A stretch of DNA of 54,700 nt from DASTPP01 sp035762175 (GTDB taxonomy: Bacteria; Myxococcota_A; Polyangia; Polyangiales; Polyangiaceae), in NCBI GenBank assembly GCA_035762175.1, contig DASTPP010000225.1, positions 1 to 54,700 on the forward strand, read 5' to 3'. The position numbers were made by a program, and so were the translations under genes. The notes beneath the pieces are model-generated. The model had not been told where the DNA came from, ran no database searches, and worked only from the letters and a program-made list of their open reading frames with translations. Shown here piece by piece: positions 28,142 to 35,352 of the stretch (positions are counted from its first letter, which is position 1; the number at the start of each line of letters is the position of its first letter).

Positions 28142-29518
28142 ATGTTCAAGGTCACGTCGAAACCCATTCAAGAGCACGCCGAAGCCCCCCTCGCCGACGA
28201 CGGCCGGTGGGAGAAGCTCGTCGCCCACTGGCAGGGCCGCGCGACGCCCCCCGAGCCCGTCGACGGCGAGGGGGTCGCGGCCTACGTCGTGTCGGTCGGC
28301 TCCGATCTCGACCCCTGCGCCCGGGGGGCGCAGCTAGCCGAGATCACGAGCCTCGTGCGACACCAAGGCGATCGCGTGGTCGGCGAAGAGATTCGCCACT
28401 TGCCCGAGCCTAACCCCCGCACCTTTCTCGGCAAGGGCACGGCGAAAGAGATCGCGCGGCGGGCCCGCGAGGCGGGGGCCACCATGCTGGTGCTTGACGC
28501 CGAGCTGAGCCCCTCGCAAACGCGCAACCTCGAAGACGAGGCGGGCATCTCGGTCTGCGACCGGGAGGCCGTCATTCTCAACGTCTTCTTGCGCCACGCG
28601 CGGTCGAGGCGGGCGCGCATTCAGGTCGAAATCGCCCAGCTCCAGTACTTGCGGCCGAGAATCCGCGGCGTCGGCCTCGACATGGACCAGCAGACCGGCG
28701 CCACCAAGAACGCGCGCGGCCCGGGCGAGACGGCCTCCGAGCTCATGGCGCGCAAGCTCGATCGCCGCCTGGCCGAGCTCACCAAGGCCCTCCGGCGGGT
28801 CGGCACGTCGGGCGAGACCCAACGGCGCCAGCGCGACGGCTGCAAGCGCATGGTTCTCGTGGGCTACACCAACGCCGGCAAGACCTCGCTCATGAACGCG
28901 CTGACGTCGGCCGGCCTCTCGGCCCGCGACATGCCCTTCGAAACCCTCGACACCACGTCGCGCTGCCTCACCCGGCACGGCGGCGATGTCCTGTTGAGCG
29001 ACACCGTCGGGTTCATTCGGCGGCTGCCCGAGCGCCTGCTGGCGAGCTTCGAGTCGACCCTGGCCGAGATCGCCGAGGCGTCCCTGCTCGTCATCGTGGT
29101 CGACGCGAGCGACGAAGAGTGGAAGCTTCACCTCGAGACGACGCTGGGCGTGCTCGATCGCCTGGGCGCCCGCGACATCGCGCGCTTCTACGTGTTCAAC
29201 AAGATCGATCGCCTTGCCGACGTCGACGCCGAGCTCCTCGCCCAACACAGCGAGGGCCACCCCTGGGCGGCGCTCAGCAGCCGCGACGGGCCCGCCGTCG
29301 AGGCGCTGAAGGGGCGCCTGCTCGAGGCCGTCAACCACCGGGACGCGACCGCCTCGATCTTCGTGCCCTACGAGGCGATGCGGGCGGCTTCGGCGGTTTA
29401 CGCCCGGGGCCGGGTCGTCACCAGCGAAGCCGGCCCCGGGGGCCTCCACCTGGAGGTTCAAGGCCCGCCCGAGCTCATCGCCCAGATTCAGAAGATCGTG
29501 GCGGGGGCCCAGCGATGA
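28142..29518 (+). CDS. hflX: Ribosome-splitting GTPase HflX
   Basis: This is a 458-residue Obg-HflX GTPase. The N-terminal HflX domain (about residues 40-235) contains G-K-G-T-A-K-E-I and the acidic turn V-L-D-A-E-L-S-P-S-Q-x-R-N-L. It also has the Q-V-E-I-A-Q-L-Q-Y-L-x-P-R segment and G-P-G-E-T. The GTPase domain has G1 G-Y-T-N-A-G-K-T-S (241-249), G3 D-T-V-G-F-I and G4 N-K-I-D. HflX binds stalled 70S ribosomes and splits them; homologues confer tolerance to heat and to ribosome-targeting antibiotics. The length is close to the norm (about 430). Its stop overlaps the start of an ABC-F ATPase (ATGA, 29515-29518), so the two are translated together. The functional pairing is an inference from that overlap. 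Confidence 0.95.
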   Translation: MFKVTSKPIQEHAEAPLADDGRWEKLVAHWQGRATPPEPVDGEGVAAYVVSVGSDLDPCARGAQLAEITSLVRHQGDRVVGEEIRHLPEPNPRTFLGKGTAKEIARRAREAGATMLVLDAELSPSQTRNLEDEAGISVCDREAVILNVFLRHARSRRARIQVEIAQLQYLRPRIRGVGLDMDQQTGATKNARGPGETASELMARKLDRRLAELTKALRRVGTSGETQRRQRDGCKRMVLVGYTNAGKTSLMNALTSAGLSARDMPFETLDTTSRCLTRHGGDVLLSDTVGFIRRLPERLLASFESTLAEIAEASLLVIVVDASDEEWKLHLETTLGVLDRLGARDIARFYVFNKIDRLADVDAELLAQHSEGHPWAALSSRDGPAVEALKGRLLEAVNHRDATASIFVPYEAMRAASAVYARGRVVTSEAGPGGLHLEVQGPPELIAQIQKIVAGAQR

Positions 29519-30936
29519 AGCCGCTCATCGAGGCGCTCGACGTCACGATCGTGACGCCGGGCGGCCGCCCCCTCTTCGAAGGGCTGAACCTGTGCCTCGG
29601 CCGCGAGCGGGTGGCGCTCATCGGGCGCAACGGCGTCGGAAAGTCGACGCTCTTGGCCGCCCTCGCCGGCGACGATCACGGCGTCCGCGGGTCGGTGAAG
29701 CGGCAGAGCCGCCCGCACTTCGTGCCCCAGATCTTGGGCCACGACCGCGCCGGGCGCACGCTGAGCCACGGCGAGCGGCGCCGGCGCGAGCTCACCCGGG
29801 CGCAGCGCTCGGGCGCCGAGATCGTGCTGCTCGACGAGCCCACCGAAGATCTCGACGACGCGGGCGTGGCCTGGCTCCGCGACTGGCTCAAGGGCTTTTC
29901 GGGTTGCCTCGTGGTGGCGTCGCACGACCGCCGGCTGCTCCAAGACTTCCGGCACTTCTTTCTCGCTAGCGAGGCCGGCTGTCGCGCGCTATCAGGGTCG
30001 CTCGCCGAGCTCGAAGCCGAGCTCGAGAGAGACCACCGCGAGGGCGAGCAGCGCTACCTCCGCGCCCTGCGGCGCCTCGAAGCCCAAGAAGAGCACACGG
30101 CGCAGGTCGCCCGGAGGCGGGAGCGCAAGAAGCGCTACGGGCGGTGTAGCGAGCTCGATCGCGCCACGCCGCGCATTCGCCTGAACCAAAAGCGGGACCA
30201 CGCCCAGGTGTACCAGGGCAAATTCTCGCGGCGGCGCGCGGCGCGAATCGCGGCGGCGCGCGAATGGACGCGCTCGATGCGGCGGACGCTGGCGGTCGAC
30301 CTGCCCCTCGAGCTACCCCTGCCGTCGCTGCCCGCCGACGAGGGCCGCGACTTGCTCTGCTTGCGGGGCGTGGCCAGCGAGATCGAGGGCCGCCGTCTCT
30401 TCGAGGCCCTCGATCTGCGGGTGCGTCGCGACCGCGTGGCGGTCGTGGGGGCGAACGGCGCGGGCAAGACGACGCTGCTCGAGATCATGCGCGGGGGCCG
30501 CCGGCCGACGGCGGGCTCCGTCGACCGAGACCCCCGGCGCATGGGGTCGATCGCCCAGGGGGGCGCCGACTGGGTGCTCGACGAGTCGCTGCTCGGCTAC
30601 CTGAGTGTCTACGGGGGCTCGCCCTCCCCCGAGGCTCTCGCCGAGCTGCTCGTGGCGCACCGGTTTCCGCTGGCCCTCGGCGAGCGGCCCCTGCGCTCGC
30701 TGAGCCCCGGCGAGCGGGTTCGCGCGGCGCTGATCTGCCTGTTCCAGCGCTCGCCCGCGGTCGAGCTCTTGGTGCTCGATGAGCCCACGTTTAGCCTCGA
30801 CTTGGTCGGGCAACGCGCCCTGACTCGAGCGCTCCGGGCGTGGCCGGGCGGCCTGGTCGTGGCCAGCCACGATCGCGCGTTTCTCTCCGAGATCGCGGTG
30901 AACCACGTCATCGAGCTCGGAACGAACGCCGCTTGA
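29515..30936 (+). CDS. ABC-F family ATPase (ribosome-associated type)
   Basis: This is a 473-residue protein with two ABC ATPase domains and no membrane segments. Domain 1: Walker A G-R-N-G-V-G-K-S-T (37-44), signature L-S-H-G-E, Walker B with D-E-P-T-E-D-L-D. A highly charged Arg/Glu-rich linker at roughly 165-270 corresponds to the ABC-F interdomain arm. Domain 2: G-A-N-G-A-G-K-T-T, L-S-P-G-E, D-E-P-T-F-S-L-D and an H-loop S-H-D. ABC-F proteins act on the ribosome, either displacing antibiotics or rescuing stalled peptides. It is shorter than EttA/Uup (about 550). The start overlaps the hflX stop, suggesting joint function in ribosome rescue or antibiotic tolerance. Two hairpins downstream probably end the transcript. 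Confidence 0.88.
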   Translation: MKPLIEALDVTIVTPGGRPLFEGLNLCLGRERVALIGRNGVGKSTLLAALAGDDHGVRGSVKRQSRPHFVPQILGHDRAGRTLSHGERRRRELTRAQRSGAEIVLLDEPTEDLDDAGVAWLRDWLKGFSGCLVVASHDRRLLQDFRHFFLASEAGCRALSGSLAELEAELERDHREGEQRYLRALRRLEAQEEHTAQVARRRERKKRYGRCSELDRATPRIRLNQKRDHAQVYQGKFSRRRAARIAAAREWTRSMRRTLAVDLPLELPLPSLPADEGRDLLCLRGVASEIEGRRLFEALDLRVRRDRVAVVGANGAGKTTLLEIMRGGRRPTAGSVDRDPRRMGSIAQGGADWVLDESLLGYLSVYGGSPSPEALAELLVAHRFPLALGERPLRSLSPGERVRAALICLFQRSPAVELLVLDEPTFSLDLVGQRALTRALRAWPGGLVVASHDRAFLSEIAVNHVIELGTNAA

Positions 30937-31030
30937 GAGCCGGGCTTCGGGCGCATTGAGGCGTCGCGGCGGGGCGCGGCCGGCCGCATCGGGTTGCCGG
31001 CCTACCTCGAGCGCCACGGCCCGCCGGGCA

Positions 31031-31067
31031 CGCCTTCGAAGCCGAATCAGGCTAATTACCGAAGGCG
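31031..31067 (+). terminator. Hairpin downstream of hflX/ABC-F operon
   Basis: CGCCTTCG (31031-31038) pairs with CGAAGGCG (31060-31067). The interior AGCC-GAATCA-GGCT forms a second stem. It lies 95 bp after the ABC-F stop. No long U tract is present. Confidence 0.5.
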
Positions 31068-31091
31068 CCTCTCTGCTTGCCCCGAGGCGCT

Positions 31092-31117
31092 GACCGCCGC
31101 ACTACGCTACGGCGGTC
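31092..31117 (+). terminator. Second hairpin downstream of the ABC-F gene
   Basis: GACCGCCG (31092-31099) and CGGCGGTC (31110-31117) form a perfect 8-bp stem with a 10-nt loop. It follows the first hairpin and precedes the promoter region of the next operon, so it may insulate the two transcription units. Confidence 0.5.
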
Positions 31118-31155
31118 GGGGCATCTGCTCGGCCCGCTTTCCCCACCTTGCTCGC

Positions 31156-31177
31156 AACTGACAGGGTGTCGTCAGTT
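31156..31177. promoter_or_regulatory. Probable operator AACTGAC-N8-GTCAGTT
   Basis: The 7-bp arms at 31156-31162 and 31171-31177 form a perfect dyad around GGTGTC, about 50 bp upstream of the first gene of an operon that includes a WYL-type regulator. Such regulators commonly bind a dyad in their own promoter. A TATAGA-like -10 at 31187 overlaps the downstream side. That the WYL protein binds here is inferred from position only. Confidence 0.5.
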
Positions 31178-31226
31178 CGGTCCGGCTATAGACTCGTCGC
31201 CCTACAAGTGGCGCTGAGGTGAACGC

Positions 31227-31532
31227 ATGAGCAAGCACGTTATCGAGACGGTCACGTTCCGGTTGATGGCCGGCGTGTCGAAGGACCAGTTCCGCGACGC
31301 CGCCGAGCAGGCGACCGCGTTCATGACCGCCCAGCCCGGCTTCGTCCGCCGCCGGCTGTCTCGCGAGGAGAACGGCACCTGGGTCGAGCACGTCGAGTGG
31401 CGGAGCATGGCGGACGCGAAGGCCGCCGCCGCGACGATCGGCCAGGCCGAAAGCGCCCGAGCGTTCATCCGCGCCATCGACGGCCCGAGCATCGCGATAG
31501 CACACTCGGAGCTCGAGGTCTCGGTCGGCTAG
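31227..31532 (+). CDS. Dimeric alpha-beta barrel (antibiotic biosynthesis monooxygenase-like) protein
   Basis: This is a 101-residue protein with the ferredoxin-like layout of small ABM-type proteins: V-I-E-T-V-T-F-R-L at the start, the helix S-K-D-Q-F-R-D-A-A, then Q-P-G-F-V-R-R-R-L-S and W-V-E-H-V-E-W. A terminal strand follows. Homodimers of this fold include monooxygenases, heme-degrading enzymes and many uncharacterised proteins; no catalytic residue can be assigned. The ATG at 31227 follows GAGGTGA. The stop abuts the ATG of the WYL regulator with no gap, so it is the first gene of a three-gene operon. Confidence 0.78.
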   Translation: MSKHVIETVTFRLMAGVSKDQFRDAAEQATAFMTAQPGFVRRRLSREENGTWVEHVEWRSMADAKAAAATIGQAESARAFIRAIDGPSIAIAHSELEVSVG

Positions 31533-32225
31533 ATGCGCCGGACCGACCGGCTCTTCGAGATCCTGCAGCTCTTCCGCGGCGGCAGGCTGCTGCTCGGCCG
31601 CGATATCGCCGAACGGCTCGGGGTCTCGCTGCGCACGGTCTACCGGGACATCGAGACGCTCGTGGCATCCGGCGTGCCGATCGAAGGCGAACGCGGGGTC
31701 GGCTACGTGCTGCGCGAGCCGATCTTCTTGCCCCCCATGACGCTGACGCTCGAGGAGCTGCGCGCCCTGCACTTCGGCGTGGAGGTAGTACGGCAGACGG
31801 GCGACGCCGAGCTCGCCCGAGCGGCCGAGAAGCTGGTCGGCAAGATCGCAGCCGTCCTCCCGTCCGACCGGCGGGCCTCGGATCCGCTCAAGGATCTCGC
31901 CGTCTACGCGTCGGTCGCGGCGGCGCCCCGCGAGCACCTGGGCGTGCTTCGCCGCGCCGTGGCCGAGCGACAGGTCCTGTCGATCACGTACCGCCGCCTC
32001 GACGACGTGCGCACCGAGCGCCGCATCCGCCCGCTCCAGACCGAGTATTGGGGGCGCGTCTGGACGTGCCCGGCCTGGTGCGAGCTGCGCGGCGGCTTCC
32101 GTGCGTTCCGGGTCGATCGGATCGAAGCGTGCGTCGACACGGGCGACAGGTTCGTGCCCGTCGCGGGTCAGACCTACGCCGACTACCTCGCGACGATAAG
32201 CCTTCGCGACGGCGGCACGCAGTGA
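31533..32225 (+). CDS. YafY-type HTH/WYL-domain transcriptional regulator
   Basis: This is a 230-residue regulator. Residues 1-55 are a winged HTH (R-R-T-D-R-L-F-E-I-L-Q-L-F, then L-G-V-S-L-R-T-V-Y-R-D-I-E-T-L). The wing contains G-V-G-Y-V-L-R. The C-terminal WYL-type domain starts near residue 130, with I-T-Y-R-R-L and a barrel ending R-A-F-R-V-D-R-I-E. The canonical W-Y-L is not strictly present; the equivalent is W-T-C-P-A-W-C. WYL domains bind small ligands or nucleic acids. It starts immediately after the preceding stop and overlaps the next gene by GTGA. It probably autoregulates through the dyad at 31156-31177. Confidence 0.9.
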   Translation: MRRTDRLFEILQLFRGGRLLLGRDIAERLGVSLRTVYRDIETLVASGVPIEGERGVGYVLREPIFLPPMTLTLEELRALHFGVEVVRQTGDAELARAAEKLVGKIAAVLPSDRRASDPLKDLAVYASVAAAPREHLGVLRRAVAERQVLSITYRRLDDVRTERRIRPLQTEYWGRVWTCPAWCELRGGFRAFRVDRIEACVDTGDRFVPVAGQTYADYLATISLRDGGTQ

Positions 32226-32713
32226 CCGGCGACGCTCTCGCGGCCGGCGCCGGGGCGGCGCTGTCGCGCGACGAGGTGGCGCGGCGGATCACCGACGCCT
32301 ACGAAGGCGTCGTCCCCGTACCGAGCTGGGGCGAGACGAGCTTCTTCTACAACCCTGGCCGGGCGTTCACGCGCGGCGCCTACTTCTGCACCTTGAAGGA
32401 CCACGACGGGGAGAACGACCGGGCCTCCGCGCTCGACCGGCCGGGCGTCTACCGTCTCGCGTTCGGCGTGCCGCCGAGCACCTTCGGGCGCCTCTTCGGT
32501 CCCAGGCCGCCGAGGCCAGGCAAAGGCGGCGTCGTCGAAGGCCCTTGGGACTTTACCGCGCTCGATCGGCTCACGCCTCACCCCGTCTACGCCTGGATGG
32601 GCTGGCTCTCGGTGCTGAACCCGAGCGCGAGGACGTTCGACCTGGTGGGGCCGCTGCTCGCCCAAGCGCACGAGAGGGCGCGGATGACCTTCGAGAAACG
32701 GCTCCGCCGCTAG
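32222..32713 (+). CDS. DUF6194-like protein
   Basis: This is a 163-residue protein starting at GTG 32222 inside the WYL gene's stop. Conserved-looking blocks are S-W-G-E-T-S-F-F-Y-N-P, F-C-T-L-K-D-H-D-G-E-N-D-R-A, Y-R-L-A-F-G-V, P-W-D-F-T-A-L-D-R-L and H-P-V-Y-A-W-M-G-W-L-S-V-L-N-P-S. These fit what I remember of the DUF6194 family, often placed beside small-molecule enzymes and regulators. The function is unknown. It is the last gene of the ABM-WYL-DUF operon. The stop is followed by the repeat-rich region that begins with weakly coding-like sequence. Confidence 0.8.
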   Translation: MTGDALAAGAGAALSRDEVARRITDAYEGVVPVPSWGETSFFYNPGRAFTRGAYFCTLKDHDGENDRASALDRPGVYRLAFGVPPSTFGRLFGPRPPRPGKGGVVEGPWDFTALDRLTPHPVYAWMGWLSVLNPSARTFDLVGPLLAQAHERARMTFEKRLRR

Positions 32714-33543
32714 GAGTCGACCCCGCTTGGAGTACCGCCCAGCCGCCCAGGCTCGAGCCCTCCAGCCGCTCGCCCAGCCCCTCGAGCAGCACGGCGCCGA
32801 GCGCCGCCACGAGCGCCACCACCAGCCGCGCCATCGCGGGCCAGACGCCGCGGCGCGCCGCCTCCGGCGGCAACTGCTCGCCAGGCCACGTCGCCATGCG
32901 TTCGAGGCGGGCACGAGGCAGAACGGCGGACGGCACGGCGCGGACTCCGTGCGCCGATGGGTTTCAACCTGGGCGGCCCGCCCCGGGCCCCTTCCTGGCC
33001 GCATCCCGGAGGGCCGGTATCGGGCTACGCTGAAGTCCTCGAGGACTTCTCGGGCGCTGTCGCGGCCCCACCCGAGTCCTCGAGGACTTCGCCGAAGCGT
33101 TTGGCACACGAAACCAAGTCCTCGAAGACTTTGCCAGGCCTGATGGCACATCAAAATCAGTCCTCGAAGACTGGGTTGAAGGTGATGGCACACCCAAATC
33201 AGTCCTCGAAGACTTCTTCTGCGCCCGTGGCACATGGTTCCGAGTCCTCGATGACTTCCCCGGGGCTGGTGGCACACCCGCCCGAGTCCTCGAGAACTTC
33301 CCCGGGGCGGGTGGCCCCTGCGCCCGAGCCCTCGAGGGCTTCGCCGAGGCCGCCCGGCCCTGCGGCGAAGGTGTCGACGACGTGGGCCGGGGCCTTGGCA
33401 CAGCCGGCGAGGTGCCCGAGGGCTTCGCTCGGGCCTCGAGCGGCAGCGCTTCCGGGCGCGGGCGTGCTCACCGCGCCGCCGAAGCCAGGGCCGGCCCGGC
33501 GCCCTTGGTGCTTCGGGGCGCTGGGCCGACGCAGGCGAAGGGG
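32714..33543. other. 830-bp gene-free region holding a palindromic repeat array
   Basis: This lies between two convergent genes. The first 300 bp hold no supported gene; a minus-strand frame from 32897 encodes one hydrophobic helix (M-A-R-L-V-V-A-L-V-A-A-L-G) but runs into the DUF6194 gene and is doubtful. From 33032 to about 33450 is the 42-bp array described separately. All reading frames through the array are open because the unit is a multiple of three, which makes ORFs here uninformative. Confidence 0.6.
33032..33450. repeat. 42-bp palindromic tandem array, about ten units
   Basis: The core AGTCCTCGAGGACT starts at 33034, 33075, 33117, 33159, 33201, 33243, 33285 and 33327, with decayed copies at 33369 and 33410. 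Spacing is 42 bp, with 41 at both ends. The first unit is an 18-bp perfect palindrome, GAAGTCCTCGAGGACTTC. The unit at 33327 reads AGCCCTCGAGGGCT, where substitutions on both arms keep the dyad intact. Between cores a second conserved word, TGGCACA, recurs. A 42-bp period equals four helical turns, placing all cores on one DNA face. There is no intervening unique spacer as in CRISPR. Confidence 0.9.
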
Positions 33544-34836
33544 TCAGCCCCCGTCCGCCTCGCCCTCGCCCGCCTCGCCGGGGGCGGGCTCGGGGGCGTC
33601 GATCGCGCCGCCATCGGGCTCGGTGCCCTGCTTGCGGCGGGCGCGGCGGCGGCTGTGGCCGAGCGGCGGGGCGATGGCGTCGGCGTCGCCTTCGTCCCAG
33701 CGGAGGTAGGCGACGACGCGGCGGCACTGGTCGTAGGCGCGCGCCATCAGCTCGTAGGCCTTGGCGACGCGGTCGTCGGCCTCGTTCGGGTCGCCCGAGC
33801 GGTCGGCCCCCGACTGGCGGTGGCCGAGCGCCTCGAGCAAGAGCGCGCTGAGCTCGTCGGCGCGCGCGAGATCGGCCCCGGTCAGCGGCGTCTTGGCGAG
33901 AATCTCGGGCCCCGCGTCGCGCAAGAGCCCGCTGAGCGACGAGAGGTCTTGGGCGGTGTCGACGTGACCGGTGCCCCGGCGCACGGCCGAGACCTCGAGC
34001 GGGTCGAGCAGGCCGAAGGTGACGAGCGTCTCGGCGCTCGAGAGCATGCGAGCGCGCAGGGGCACGGCCTCGTTGAGCAGGGCGCGCACGCGCGTCTGGC
34101 CGCCCTCGTGCGGCAAGGCGCGGGCGTGGGCGTAGGCGGCGGCGAGGGCGTAGTCGCGCAGGTTGTCGAGCAGCGCGAAGGGCGGGTCGACGAAGGTCGC
34201 GCGCATGGCGTCGCGCAGGGCCACCATCTTGGGCAGCGCGCCGAGCACGAGAACGACCGCGTTCGGCACGTACACGCTGAGGCGCCGCACCTGGTCGCGG
34301 GGCAGGGCGTCGATTTCCGCCTGCCGGCGCGCGAAGGCCGCCGCCCCCTCGCTCGAGCCACCGGCAGAGATGACAAACGTCGCCGCACCCTCGGTCGAGC
34401 CGCCGTCCGCGATGGCGGAGGACGTCGGGCCCTCGGTCGAGCCGCCGTCCGCGATGGCGAAGGACGTCGGGCCCCCGGTCGAGCCGCCGTCCGCGATGGC
34501 GGAGGACGTCGCGCCCCCGGTCGAGCCGCCGCCCGCGAGCACGAAGGCCTCGGCACCCCCGCCGGAGACGGCGGCCGCGCTGGCGGCGTCGCCGTCGCCC
34601 TCGCCGCCTTCGTCGCCGCCACCGCGACCCTTCGGCGCGGGGCGGGCGGCGCCGGCGCCCTTCTTCGGGGCGCGGCCGGCGTTCGGGCGCTCGCGGGGCT
34701 TCGTGGCGGGCTTGGCGGCCGCTTTCGGGGGTTGGCTGGGGGGTTTGGGCTGGGTCGTGGGTTGGGTCGTGGGTTGATAGGTGGAACGGTTGGGCTGCAG
34801 ATGGAGGATGGCTTCGGTATTGGTTCGACGGGTCAT
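33544..34836 (-). CDS. Unrecognised protein with repeated N-terminal half and helical C-terminal domain
   Basis: This protein has 430 residues from the ATG at 34836. A GTG at 34854 (six more residues) has the better ribosome site AGGGG and is an alternative start. The N-terminal 170 residues are low complexity: a Pro/Gln/Thr/Lys segment (T-T-Q-P repeats), a basic Arg/Lys/Gly segment, then five 14-residue repeats of the type A-D-G-G-S-T-E-G-P-T-S-S-A-I. Residues about 175-395 form an apparently folded helical domain (Q-V-R-R-L-S-V-Y-V-P-N-A-V-V-L-V-L-G, D-N-L-R-D-Y-A-L-A-A-A-Y-A-H-A-R-A-L, Y-E-L-M-A-R-A-Y-D-Q-C-R-R-V-V-A-Y-L-R). The tail is acidic. There is no signal peptide, so it is probably cytoplasmic. 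No family was recognised. Its 3' end faces the 42-bp DNA array. Confidence 0.6.
   Translation of the reverse strand: MTRRTNTEAILHLQPNRSTYQPTTQPTTQPKPPSQPPKAAAKPATKPRERPNAGRAPKKGAGAARPAPKGRGGGDEGGEGDGDAASAAAVSGGGAEAFVLAGGGSTGGATSSAIADGGSTGGPTSFAIADGGSTEGPTSSAIADGGSTEGAATFVISAGGSSEGAAAFARRQAEIDALPRDQVRRLSVYVPNAVVLVLGALPKMVALRDAMRATFVDPPFALLDNLRDYALAAAYAHARALPHEGGQTRVRALLNEAVPLRARMLSSAETLVTFGLLDPLEVSAVRRGTGHVDTAQDLSSLSGLLRDAGPEILAKTPLTGADLARADELSALLLEALGHRQSGADRSGDPNEADDRVAKAYELMARAYDQCRRVVAYLRWDEGDADAIAPPLGHSRRRARRKQGTEPDGGAIDAPEPAPGEAGEGEADGG
34355..34564 (-). repeat. In-frame 42-bp coding repeat x5
   Basis: The word GAGCC(G/A)CC recurs at 34355, 34397, 34439, 34481 and 34523, a period of exactly 42 bp, encoding 14-residue units. 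Spacing of GATGGC and CCTCG within the unit resembles the non-coding 42-bp array 900 bp away, but overall identity is low. Confidence 0.8.
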
Positions 34837-34854
34837 GGGACTGGTTCGGGGCAC

Positions 34855-35352
34855 GAAAGGCCCCTGGGCCGCCCAACCCCCCCGCCCGAATTTTGGCCGG
34901 GTTCGTGACGACTTATCTTCCTGCTCGGCCAGGCTCCGGGGCCAGTTGCGCGATTTTTTTCACCGCCGCCCTCCGACCTCCCGGGGCCCCGAAGCTCGCC
35001 CGGAGGGCACGCGAGGCCGGCCAGGGGCGCTCGGGGGGCGTGCGGGGGCCCCGCGCGCCCTCGCTCGGCCGGCGCGCGGCCCGCACCCCGGGGTCGGCTG
35101 GCTCGTGAGGCCCCCAAGGGCGCTCGCTCGGCGGGCGGGGGGGCCGCCCGGAGTGCGCTATCGTCGGCGCCGTAGCGACGATCGTCGTTTCTGGGCCGGG
35201 CAAGAACGCGCTCAGACGCTGCCGCACTGAAGCTCGGAGGGGCGGCGGGCGAGGCGGCGGGGCCTGCTCGAGAAGCGGGGCCGGCCGGGGGCATTAGGCT
35301 CTGTCGGACGAAGGCGGACCGAGCCGAGGGCGCTCGACGGGGGGTCGCGGCC
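34855..35352. other. 498-bp intergenic stretch
   Basis: No gene is supported. Frames on both strands are Arg/Pro/Ala-rich without domains. A GATTTTTTTC run at about 34953-34962 is the only T-rich feature. The left part must contain the promoter of the unrecognised minus-strand gene; the right part follows the stop of the orphan ECF sigma gene. Confidence 0.5.

Noticed and set aside
32571..32897. Minus-strand frame with one hydrophobic helix downstream of the DUF6194 gene
   Set aside because: It overlaps the end of a well-supported gene, turns into low-complexity sequence and has no ribosome site.
33032..33450. CRISPR array
   Set aside because: Units are contiguous and wholly repetitive with degenerate interiors, there are no unique spacers of constant length, and no cas genes are nearby.
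32183..34876. Very long minus-strand open frame (nearly 900 codons) across the repeat array
   Set aside because: It is a shadow: the 42-bp unit is a multiple of three without stops, and the frame is out of phase with the real gene at 33544-34836. Its composition is Arg/Pro-rich with no domain.
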